From Sphaerulina vaccinii (lineage: Eukaryota; Ascomycota; Dothideomycetes; Mycosphaerellales; Mycosphaerellaceae): a DNA stretch of 64,000 nt. A program made the translations under genes and the position numbers. The notes under the pieces are model-generated. The model had not been told where the DNA came from, ran no database searches, and worked only from the letters and a program-made list of their open reading frames with translations. Below, piece after piece: positions 21,845 through 33,979 of this stretch (the stretch's first letter is position 1; every line of letters starts with the position of its first letter). The DNA is taken from the NCBI GenBank assembly GCA_022570795.1, contig JAKUDP010000028.1:620001-684000 (forward strand), read 5' to 3'.

Positions 21845-23920
21845 CTATTGTCCGCCTGCAACCAAGTGATCCCAGAACAACGATTCGAGCACGCCGCTGC
21901 CAAAGTAGGCGAGTTGTCCACGTTGACCAGCGGGACCGCTGCCTGCAGCAGACCCGCGTTTAATGCTCTCGCACAAGTTTCGGAAGAAGTGAAGCAGCGG
22001 CTCGTGTCTCGGTATCAAAGGATCGATTGGTGCAGCCGAGGTGTGAGAAAATATTGAGTCGATGGCCATCTCTGGCTGAAGCATCGATGTCAAGGCGCCT
22101 GCCTCCCATCCGCCAGCACTTGGAAGTGGTCGAAAGACTCTTGACATTAGAACCAAGATTTCCAGGAGATTCGCCCAGTCAACGATACATATCTGGTGTA
22201 TCGTTGAGTAAGGCTTCGCCAACAGCTCATCGACATACTCCTTGATGGTGCAGGCGCACTGTATGAGTATGGACGAGTCTGAATCAGGCCCAGCCCTGAG
22301 TAGGCGTTGATATACGTGTATCGTTGCGGCCGTAAATGCTAGTGTGCCGCCCAAGGCAGGATATTCTCGTTTCAGCGCTTTCAGGCGTTGACTCGCGGCT
22401 CTGGTGTGTCCATCAACAGCCTGTGATGATGCCACCTGTAGACTCTCTGTCGATTGTCGTATACCATCCTCCATGTCGTCAATCACACAAGAGAGCTCCA
22501 GGTTGGCTACAAGAGCACGGTCGGATGGCATGCCGCCTGATGCAGCAGCGCTCTCCGCGCAGGTCCGAAGGTGATTTGTCCACCTTAGCGGGTTGGGTCG
22601 ATCAAATCCTACTGCAGACAAGTGGCTGCAGATGTAGTAGCATCCCACAAACGCTCGATCTCGTTCCAAGGCGCTCGACGGATCCTCTGGCGGCAGGTTC
22701 GCTCGATTATACAGGCCGAGATCTGCCGCCATTCCAGCCAAAAGCGAAAGCTGTTGGTACAACTGATGCTGCGACATATAATAGTGATGCCACGCCAGAA
22801 ACACCAGAAACCCAGTCAGAACATCCATGCTGCGCTCGCCACCCAGTACGACCTTCGAGGATAATGCGTAGCGGAAAGCCTGGCTTAGGCGGCTTTGTAC
22901 GTCTGGCAACGCCCCAGAAGCCACAGTACATATTGCCAGTGTCAGAACTGGTCGACTTGCCACCATGGAAATGATGTCTGCGCCCGGTCTAAGTTCCACA
23001 AAAGGAAAGTAGGATATGAGCTGTGCATATACAGTGAAGGATTTGTGGACAAAGTTGTAGTCAACTCCGCGTAAGAGCTCCTCGCATGCCTGATACATCC
23101 TGTGAGTCAATGCAAACAGGGTGCAATTGAGATGCAGAAGGGTCTCTTCAGGAACTTACAGCAACATTGCCAAGTCCTCTTGCGAACAGTGACACGAATG
23201 ACTTGCTGTCATTGTGAGACAGATCGTGCCGCGAGAGTAGTCCACTGCGGTCCGTTTGATAGTCTCGTCGTTTGCCGCTCGGTGGGTCGAATTTTGCTGC
23301 TGGAGAGGCTTGCGTATTGGAGGGACCTGCTGCAAATTCACCTATAGGAATTCCTTCAGACTCCCCTACGTTGCTCTGTGTTCTTCGTTTCCTTTGCTTC
23401 GGTATAGCAGGAACACATTCTTTATCGGTGCGATTACATCTGTGTCATTGTTGTCAGCACAAGAAGAGCACATCTTCCGACATGTTTGGTGGCAAGGTGC
23501 CAGCGAAATCGACGAAAGTGATGTTCATGAAGTCCTCTGGGCTCTAGCTCTGAGAAATCTCGACAGTAATGCCACTGTGGCACAGGATCGATATCGGATC
23601 AGATCGAGGCACCAGCTGTTATTGGGGACTGCAGTACCCTGCTGATTTTGGGTATGCTGTAACTCAATGGCCGAAGCTTCTCGATTCGCGCGAGAAAATG
23701 TACCGGAACTCACCTTTCACAACGGCCTGTCTCTGTTGAGATGCACTTCATCTGCCACGAATTAGCGGTCTCGCACGTGAACACTCCTGGACAGCGTTAC
23801 TGAGGTGTATGCACCTACCTTGAGAGCTGCACAAGCTTGACATGCCGAATTTCGAGGCTGTCGCTTTCGTTTGGCGGCGGACCCGACTTCTGGCGACTGG
23901 GGGTTGTTCTCCATCTCCAT
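21845..23920 (-). CDS. Zn2Cys6 fungal transcription factor
   Basis: Four exons: 23920-23819, 23751-23714, 23439-23160 and 23089-21845 (554 residues). Two introns interrupt the DNA-binding domain. Splicing rebuilds a perfect binuclear cluster, C27-X2-C30-X6-C37-X7-C45-X2-C48-X6-C55, preceded by a basic stretch (KRKRQPRNSA). Intron 2 is unusually long (274 bp). The last intron (70 bp, GTAAGT...TATCAG) is chosen to keep frame and gives GNVA-ACEELLRGVDYNFVHKSF; an upstream CACAG acceptor would break frame. The C-terminal part is the helical regulatory region of this class (MAADLGLYNRANLPPED; AFVGCYYICSHLSAV). It should be a nuclear regulator. Its targets are unknown and no biosynthetic cluster surrounds it. 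Confidence 0.88.
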
Positions 23921-24609
23921 GGTTCTGATGTGCCTTTGACGTGAGGTAGGAAGGTTCTGCAGTCGTGATCCCGATCATCGGTTCAGCTGTTTTGTCCGGG
24001 TTTGCTTCTGCAGGCACAAGAAGCCGGACGGAGTTTGAGAGGTGGATCCAGCGGAGCAGCAGCAGGGAACAAGCTGTAACTTCGACCGCCTCGCGTGGCA
24101 ACTTCCAGCCTTATTGGAGTTACCTGTGTTCTGGGACACATCGATATCGCATGTGGCTGATCGAGAAGTGTACCTCTCGTGCATTGCCTACTTTGCACTG
24201 AGTCGGTCCACTCCGGGCTGTCATCTAGTGACACGACTTATGGCCTTCTTTCCACAAGCCACATTTCGTGGTCCCGTCAGGTTCAGAGTATACCTCCTAC
24301 GTTATACGTACTGCTGGAGCTCTTGACGCTGACAAAGTGCCGATGCACGGCAGTCCTTATGCATTACTCATTACAATTGAATTACAAAAGTGGCTGTACT
24401 TGATGTGAGATGATATAATGAGGCTTGGTCTGATAGTGAAGCGGAATTGAAGAGGTCAGAAGTAGTATTGCTGCACTGCTGATGATGGTGCTAGCTCTGC
24501 CCGATCATGTCTTCGCACACTGCAGGAATGGTCATTCGCTCCATTCCATCCTGCACCCATGTTCCGTTGCAGTCCCATACAGTCCACAGTCCACCCTCGC
24601 GACTCTGCC
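23921..24609. other. intergenic, no gene supported
   Basis: A 689-bp gap containing the promoter of the Zn2Cys6 gene and the 3' flank of the GPI-protein gene. No RNA gene or repeat is recognised. Confidence 0.45.
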
Positions 24610-26112
24610 TCAGACCAGCATCGCAGCGATTCCCACTATCGCTGCAGCAAGCCCTGCGCCTGTCTGGCGAGCTGCATTGCCGCCCACTGTGGATGTAGTA
24701 ATCTTGGCAGCTAGCATAATGTTAGCATCTCACAGTGAAGGACGATATGTGTGCGATAGGGATATTGATGGGCAGGAAGGGCTGTAGGGAGGTACTCAGC
24801 GGCGCCTTGCCAACTTACGAAGCAGTCCATTGGTCACTGGTCCAAGCGGATTGTTCAGCAGTCTGCTGGTCAACGGGACAGCTGGCAGGCCACTCGTCAC
24901 GCCGTTCAGCAACCCTGGAGGCGTAGACGTGATAGTCACCGCCGGCTGTGTAACTGTAGCGGTCGTGGTAGTGACGCTGAGAGACGTCGTTGTCGTTGAG
25001 ACTGTTGTACTTGGTCCTGACGAGATGATGACCGTGACCATTGGAGCCGTTCCAGTTGCTGTCGTTACCAGCGTGCTCGGCGAAAGCGTAGTCGTGATGG
25101 GGTGTAGAGAAGACGTACTTGAAGCCGGAATCGTACTGCCAGATTGAGTAATTGTCGATGCAATCTGAGAGACCGTCGTGATGGTCGAGCTGCTTGTGGA
25201 ACCTGATAAAATTGTTACTACCATGGGCACCGTCTGAATAACAGGCACGCTCGTCACGTATGGCACTGCTGTAATGATGGTCCGGTTCGAGCTCGATGTG
25301 GTCGTGATGTAGGGTTGAACAGGAGGACCAGTAACGGTCGTGGTGGTAATATAGCTGATGTTCGATTGTGGACAAGGAGAGATCATCGAAGTGCCGTTTC
25401 CAGGGACGGTCACTGTCAGCGTTGCTCCCGTTGGACTGGTCGAGTTATTGGCAGTGATGGTTCTCGTGAGTGTAGGACCGCCTTGAGAAGCACTGACAGT
25501 CACAAAGACTGTAGTGCCATAGCTCGAAGCATTTGAAGACAATGAGCTTGCTGAGACTTGTGGGGCGGCCGTGACAGTCACGGTGTTGGCATAGCTGGTA
25601 ATACTTCCGCTTCCCTAAACGGTGATCGTAGTTGTTGCCGTGCCGCCAGGTCCTTTGACAGACGATGTTACGGTTTGGGCAGGCAATGGAGCTCCGTTGA
25701 TGGTGACTGTTTGAGGAGGTTGTCCAGGAGCAGTGATCGTGACTGTATTGGCGTTCACTGGCGATGCTGGTGCAGCAGGAGATTGAGCAGCGGAGCCTGC
25801 CTTCAGTGAGCTCAATGAAGACATACTGTGCTGTGGCTGCACAGTGATGGTATTCATGACGGTGACAGCGAGCGTAGTGACAGGTATGACAGGTATGCCA
25901 CTGCCATGGACCGGGATGGAAGAATGTAGTCCTGAGGTCGTGTACGATATGTTACTGCTGGCTGAACACGAGGTCGTGCTTTGGCGACCAGGTCCTTTGA
26001 CAGATGATGTTACGGTTTGGGCAGGCAGACCATTCTCCTGAGTGACAGGCGTGAGTGCGACCGCAAGCGGCAGTGTAGGAGCCAGGGCACCCAGGACGCG
26101 GAAAGACTTCAT
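24610..26112 (-). CDS. Ser/Thr-rich GPI-anchored cell-wall protein with an in-frame TAG
   Basis: ATG at 26112 opens a signal peptide (MKSFRVLGALAPTLPLAVA) followed by Ser/Thr/Val-rich sequence. Removing a 108-bp intron (24818-24711, GTAAGT, branch ATGCTAAC) joins NGLL to PAKITTSTVGGNAARQTG and then AGLAAAIVGIAAMLV-stop, a typical GPI-attachment signal. So this is a secreted, probably wall-linked, O-glycosylated protein (465 codons). At codon 166 (25617-25615) there is an in-frame TAG, and the same frame continues directly. Either it is a nonsense change, or a 57-bp in-frame intron (25671-25615; GTAACA...GTTTAG) spans it. An internal 40-bp direct repeat encodes LPAQTVTSSVKGPG twice. Confidence 0.72.
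25646..25685. repeat. 40-bp direct repeat, copy 1, inside the GPI-protein gene
   Basis: Matches 25988-26027 with one mismatch, at a distance of 342 bp. Both copies encode the peptide LPAQTVTSSVKGPG in the same frame. Confidence 0.85.
25988..26027. repeat. 40-bp direct repeat, copy 2, inside the GPI-protein gene
   Basis: The near-identical partner of 25646-25685. It lies just after the signal peptide in the encoded protein. Confidence 0.85.
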
Positions 26113-26645
26113 GATGAGGTGTGTGGTTTCGGTCGAGGTCTTGAGGAGGGTTTCGCAGAAGTATTTCGTAGATCACAGAGGTTTCGAGAACGTGGGTGAA
26201 TGCTGCGTAGGGTCACAGCACCAGAGCCAGGTAAAGTTGTTTAGTAGAAGCCAGCGGTGAGAATGATAGGCGCTCAAAGGATGTACGAGGTTGTCGATGT
26301 CTGTGAAGAGTTGAAAAGGAAGAAGAGAGAAGGGAGACAGGAGAAGTGTTTGCATGCAGGAATGCGGAGAGAATCTGGAGAAGGTGCATTGTGGTGTTTG
26401 TAGTGTTACCTCAAGTGCCAACGTCTCGGGAAGGTGAAGCAGTCGCGTTCGTATGCATGCTGGTAGGCAGCAGGTGCAGTCGCTGGACATTGTGAAGACA
26501 GCACGCGCGGCGATTGATCCTTGGATCGTATGAGCTAGATATGCGTACAAAGTCAAGCATGAGGCGATTGACCGATATCTCCCAGTTTGCTGAACAAGTG
26601 TGAAGTGAAGCAGGAACGTTGTAGTCTGACCACGCGAAGAAGGAG
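26113..26645. promoter_or_regulatory. promoter region of the GPI-protein gene, up to the AT-rich block
   Basis: A 533-bp interval of normal base composition between the GPI-protein start codon and the left inverted repeat of the AT-rich block. It should hold that gene's promoter. No further gene is seen. Confidence 0.45.
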
Positions 26646-26664
26646 TGTTGCCAACCTTTCGTAA
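26646..26664 (+). repeat. left inverted repeat of the AT-rich block
   Basis: TGTTGCCAACCTTTCGTAA matches the reverse complement of 49781-49799 at 15 of 19 positions. Three of the four mismatches are A/G or C/T, as RIP would produce. Confidence 0.6.
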
Positions 26665-26670
26665 GACGGC

Positions 26671-26705
26671 CTATTTTATTAAATAGCGACTATTTGATAA
26701 AACAA
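26671..26705. repeat. left subterminal palindrome pair
   Basis: CTATTTTATTAAATAG (26671-26686) is followed 3 bp later by CTATTTGATAAAACAA (26690-26705), which is the same motif in the opposite orientation. The first is what 49701-49716 (CTGTTTTATCAAACAG) becomes after three G-to-A or C-to-T changes, all at CpA/TpG sites. Confidence 0.65.
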
Positions 26706-28009
<1,304 letters not shown>

Positions 28010-28096
28010 TATTAGAAGCTAGCCCTAGAAAGTATTAATAGTAGCTTTGCCTCTATAGCTCGACTATAGGCTCTCCTCTATTTTAGTACTACTTAT
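28010..28096 (-). repeat. LTR-like direct repeat of gypsy A, left copy
   Basis: 87 bp matching 41490-41576. The differences are nearly all C/T or G/A. An 87-bp LTR would be short for gypsy, so this may be a trimmed or partial LTR. Confidence 0.55.
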
Positions 28097-31000
28097 TAGG
28101 TTATAGGGGACCTAATAATCTTACTAAGTAGAGGCTAAGCTTAATCTAGTTAGAGCTTGTTAATATATCTATAAGAGAGCAAGTAAAGAAGGTTCTTATA
28201 TTCTAATTAGTAAAATAGAATAGTAAGTTATATATAATAACTACCTATAATTACAATACTTATTACCTATATATATAAAGGAAATTCTTCTTTTAATTTT
28301 AGTACTTTTTTTAATTTCTCGAGAGTAGAGAGATTAGAGAAATCTAGGCTATTCTTTTTAATCTCTCGAAAGACGAAAGATTAGAGAGATTAGTCTTCCT
28401 ACTTTAGATACCTTAGTTCTAGTAGACCTACCTATTAGTAGGAACTATAATACTATCCTCTATCTAGCCTAGCTTCGTCCCGAAGCTTATAATATATTAG
28501 CTCTTATTATAGGGAATCTATAAAGATACCTTCCTATTCTTTTCTCTTTTACTAAACTACTATACTATTATTAAAATTAAAATATACTCTATATTATTAT
28601 AAGAAGGCCGAAGAAATATTTTGTAAAGGAGATTCTATAATATATCTATATAATATATATAAAAGAAAGGGTTATATATATAAAGTATATATCTTATTAG
28701 GTTAGTATACTAAGTACTAGTAGTATAATCTAAAAAGCTATAATATAAAAATTACTAAAAGAGAGTAGAAACGTCTCTTAGCTTAGTAGAAAAAGTTATT
28801 AAAAGAGCTCGATATAGCAAAGGAGGCGCTAGTAATAGCTTATATAAGGGAAATATATCTTTGCAAATAATTAGATATAGTAGACTAGAAGGTAGCTAAG
28901 AGTTATACTCTTAAAGATTATACTCTTTTTAATAAGAATAAGGAAGTTTAGAGAGAGTTTATAGTATTAGATCTAGATCCTTCTACTATAGCGCTTTCTC
29001 TATTACCTTAGACTTAGAGTATAGCTAATAGTATCCTAGACTCCTTCTAGAAAGGCCTAATACCTTCTTTTTTTATAGACTCTAGTAAAATTATACTAGA
29101 AGCTAGTAGTAGTTTATAAAGTTAGATTTTAGTTCCTAGGTATTTTCTAATTTGTTATACTCTTTCTATTTAATTAAGTAGTTCTAACTTTTTTGTTCTA
29201 GAATTTTTTCTACTTCAAATATATTCTCTTTCTTAGATTAGAAGTAGAATATCTTTTAGTAAAGTATTTTAGTATCTATAGGTTCTAGTAATAATATATA
29301 AAATACTAGGTAGATTTTTATATCTTTTAGTAGCTTAAGTTAGTAGTTAACTAGTTCTTATAGTTTATTAATTAAAAATAGTCCGACTTTAACTTAATCT
29401 AGTTTCTTTATTTTTTTTCTTATTTTAAAATTTTTTATAAAAAAATAGACTTTATTCTCCTTTTTTAGCTAAAGTACTATTTTTCGTTTAATATTATATA
29501 GCCTAGCTATTATTAGTTGCGAGTCTATAATTTGTCCTTCTAGTTCCTTATAGAGGTTCTTTAAATCTTTACTTACAATTATAGTATATTCTATTTATAG
29601 GTAAAATAAAGGTTCTCTAAAAAGATTCGAGTTTTATTTATAGTTCGAGAAGAATAGTATAGCTTTTATTATCTCTAATTGCTAGTTATTTAGTATAAGC
29701 TATACTATTAGTAGTAGCGCTAACTAGTTATTTTATATATAATTAATATAGTATTATAGGTACTATTCTAGTATTTGATTTATTCTTTTAGTTTATCTAT
29801 CTATCTAGGGATAATATACTATTATTAGCTTATATTAAATTCTAAGTATACTAACTAAGGTCTTCTAGTAGTTAGAGGTAAAGAGCTTGTCTCTATCTAT
29901 AATAAATATTTTAGGGAATTTATAATATCTTATAAGTCTATCTATAATAAAGTATCCGAGCTACTCTATAGTATATATTTCGCTAGTAGCGATAAAGTAT
30001 ATATATTTAGTAAGCCTATCGACTATAATAAGTATTATATCGTAGTTAACCCTAGTAATTCTATCCTATAATTCTAGTAACTTTATAATAAAGTCTATTA
30101 TAACTTTATTCTATAGTTAATATAAAGAAGTATAGAACTATATATATCTATACTTCGTATATTATTCTACTTTGTTTTGTTAGTAGAGCTTATAGTATTT
30201 AATATATTATAATATATATTTATATATATATAGAAAGCTAAAGCTTCTCTATATTAACTCTATAGTTTTTATAGTTCTAGAATATCTATACTAAGAATTA
30301 TTATAGTAGTATTATATATATTTATTTTCTTAGTCTTTTAGTATCTAGTATTTTCCTTATAATATAAGAAACTATTTTTTAGTATTCTAAAAAACTTATA
30401 TAATATAATTAAACTCTATTAAGTTCGAGCTTAGGCTTCTATCTAGATTAGCTCTAAATACTTTCTAGTATACTAGTTTTTTTCCTTCTATATAGTCGCT
30501 TCGGCAGCTTAGTATATTAGCTTAACTATTATCTTTTCCTAGTATATAGTAAATTTCGAACTTATATTAACCGAGTAGTTCCGACTAGTAGGCCTATTAT
30601 TAAGTTAGTACTTTTGTTATAGTAAAGTAAGTTAGATTCTTATAATTAGAAAGAATTATAAGCTTAGGAGCTCCTTCTATATATACTTACTAGTACTATA
30701 TTATAGTAATAATTATAAGCAACTCTTTATTATAGATATTATAGTTCTATTCTATAGGAGTTAGTTTCCTTAAGTAGTAAGCTACTAGGTATCTCTTCCT
30801 ATTATACTCTTATATAAAGTATACTCCTATAGCTATATCCGATATATTAGTCTCTAGTTTAACTTTATATTTCCTATCGAATAATTATAGTACTAGTACC
30901 TAGTAGTATAATATCTTAAGTACTTTAAAAGCCTTTACTTAGTCTATACTCTAGCTCTACTTTCTATCCTTCTATATAAGCTCGTTTAATAGTATAGAGA

Positions 31001-33796
31001 GCTTTAAGTAGTCCTTAATAAACTTCTAGTTATAATTAGCTAGTCTAAGAAATAATTATACTTCCTTAACTATCTTAGGTACTAGCTAAGTTTATATCGA
31101 CTCTATTTTTACTAGATCGATCTTAATTTTTTAAAGGCTTAGAATAAATTCTAGGAACTTAACTTCTTTTTTATAGAACTTGATTTTTCTAGAGTAGTAT
31201 AGAATTCTATATTTATAAGTTATTAGAAAATATTCTAGACTTATTTAATATATTTCTATAGAGGCCTCTTAGTATAGACGAGAATATTATCTATATATAT
31301 AATAATATATATATTAAGTAGGTCTCTAAGAATATTATTTACTATCTCCTAGTAGGAGGCTAGTATATTAGTTAGTTCTATAGGTATAACTCTAAACTTA
31401 TAAAGTCTATAGTATATTTGGAACGCTATTTTCTATTCTTTGCCTTCTACTATATAGATAGTATAGAATATATCTCGTAGATCGATTTTCGTATACTAGT
31501 TAGATTCTATAAGTCTATCCTATAGTTTTTTAATATTAGATAATAGGTATTAGTTCTTAATAGTAATTTTGTTTAGTCTTTAATAATCGACTACTAGTTA
31601 TAACTTCCTATTAGGTTTTAGAACAAATATAGTTAGTACTCTAGCGCTAGATTATAACTTATAGATCTATTATTTTGTAAGTATCTTCTTTAACTATTTG
31701 TCTTCTTTCTAGAGCTCTTTCTTAGATTTCTTTTATAATAGTTCAAATAGAGGCTCTCTATTAGGTATTAGTATAATCCTATAGTTCTATTTCTAGTATT
31801 TAGATAGGGCTTCTAGTTCCTTAACCTCTTTAAAGAGTTTTAGCTACTTTCGATACTTTTTAGAAATATTTGGTTCTAAGGTAGTATCCTTTAATAGGGT
31901 ATTACTTCTATTAGTACCTATAACTTCGTAACCCTCTACTATTATCGAGGTGTCTATTTAGGGTAAGTCTACTCCTATAGCTTGTAGTAGCGCAAGTTCG
32001 GTCTAGTTAAACTATTTAGCCTTATCTACTAGCGAACGCTACTACTATATAGGCTAAATATTAATAATATAATTATATTCCTTAAATATAAGTACTCCTT
32101 TTCTCTAGTTAATTACTAGATTGTACTTTCTTAACTAAGGTATACCTAGGACAATATTATAACTAGCTATATTAGTAATATCTAGGATAATTATCTTATA
32201 GTACTATTAGATAGCAAGTAGTAGTAGTATTGTCTCTTACTCTATACTAGGTAAGAATAATCTATCTATTACAATTAATTTATACCCTTCTTTCTTATAC
32301 TAGGTTGCAAGTCTATAACATTTTATAAATAACTCGGAGGCAAAGTTCCTACTTGCTCTAGAGTCTATTATAGCTAGTAGCTTATAACTATTAATAATAA
32401 TTTTTATATAGAAGACTATTATTAATACTTAAGTATTTATATTATAGAACTCTCTAGAGATACTTATTTCCTAGGAGTTAATTCTTTTCCTAATAGGGTA
32501 ATAGTAGCTTTTTCGGCAAGCTACTTATAGATCTATTATTCTATTTCTTTAATTATCTAATATAGATTCCTTTCTACCTATATCTTATTATAGGTAGTCT
32601 TAGATTAATATTACTAGGTAAGAGTATACTTTCTCTAGAGTTCCTTAATAGCTTTATATATCTAGTTTATAACAATTTCCCTATTTAGAGTAATATACCT
32701 AAATAGAGTATATATACTTCTAATTAGAACTCTTTCTTATATAAAGGTATTAAACCTATAGTTGACTTCGATACGTCGGTAATTCTAGAATATATATCTT
32801 ATTCTATTAAGTATAGCATCTAGCTTGGATAGATAGAGGTATCTCCTTCCTTTAACTTTTAGAAAAATATACTTATAATTTTATACTAGGTTTAGAATAA
32901 TTTATTTAATTTAGCTCGGCGTATCTATAGTAAAGGTTATAATCTTGATATCTATATCTAATTCTTCGGAACTCTTATTTTTATTATTTATATTATTTTT
33001 ATTATATTTAGAGAGTTGCTCCTTCTTAGAACTTCCTTCTATAGACTAGTCTTGTTCTTCCTTTTTAGATTCGATTTTAGAAGAATAATAAAACTTGTTA
33101 ATATCTTCTTTATTAGCGAGCCTTAGCTTAGAATAGAGTTCTTATAGTTTATCTAGAATAGGTAGTAGTTTGCTTCTATCCCTATACTATTAGATTAGCT
33201 ATAAACTTATACCTTTGCCTAGAGGGCTAGGCTAAAAGTTCGTATTCCTCTTAGAAGATATATATATCTAGTATAAGTTGTTATAATAGAATCGCTAGTA
33301 AAGGCTTCTATATTCGACTTGTCTCTCTTAGTATAGGTCGAGGTTTACTTATTATTCTATTATACTAAAAGATCGGACTTTCTTATAAAAAGTTATAGAT
33401 TTATTATAACTTTCTTATCTATTTCCCTTCTACTATATTATATTAAAGAGCTATTACTATACTATATTCTTTGAATAGTAGTCCCTCTTTATATAGCCTT
33501 TCTTACTATATCTATAATAGGTTAGTTCTTTTTACTTCTTATAAAGCTTTTTTTTACTTCTAGCTCTAAACTTCTTACCTTTCTCGATATTATTAAGCTC
33601 TATTAGTTATAGACTATAGTAAAGTAGCTAGTTCTTCCTTATTATTTAGTAGTATATCTAGCTACTCTAGCTACTTTAGAGTCGTACTATTTTTCGAGAG
33701 CTTGTTTATAGAGGCTATTATCGATTTTAATAGTTTCTTTAATTAACTAGGTAAGGTTTTTAATAATAACTACTTGCTCGGTATAGGCTAGTTCGT

Positions 33797-33979
33797 TATT
33801 ACAACCCGACACCTGCCTACCTACCTATATTTACTTATAACTATTATATACACGTAGCTAGGCCCGATGCGGCTAGCGCGCTTGGCGCTTTTCTTATACT
33901 TACTTGTTTGCGCCTTTATACTCCTTTTAGATACTTTATCTATAACCTAATTTACTATACTACTATTTATAATATTATA
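33797..33979 (+). repeat. 5' LTR of gypsy B
   Basis: 183 bp, TATTACAACC...AATATTATA, where the original TG...CA ends have become TA. It contains an unusually GC-rich core around 33855-33890 (tagctaggcccgatgcggct and following). Confidence 0.88.

Noticed and set aside
22336..22974. 212-codon plus-strand open frame
   Set aside because: Shadow of the Zn2Cys6 regulator on the other strand.
17614..24610. secondary-metabolite cluster around the Zn2Cys6 factor
   Set aside because: No synthase, P450, transporter or oxidoreductase nearby; the neighbours are a low-complexity protein and a wall protein.
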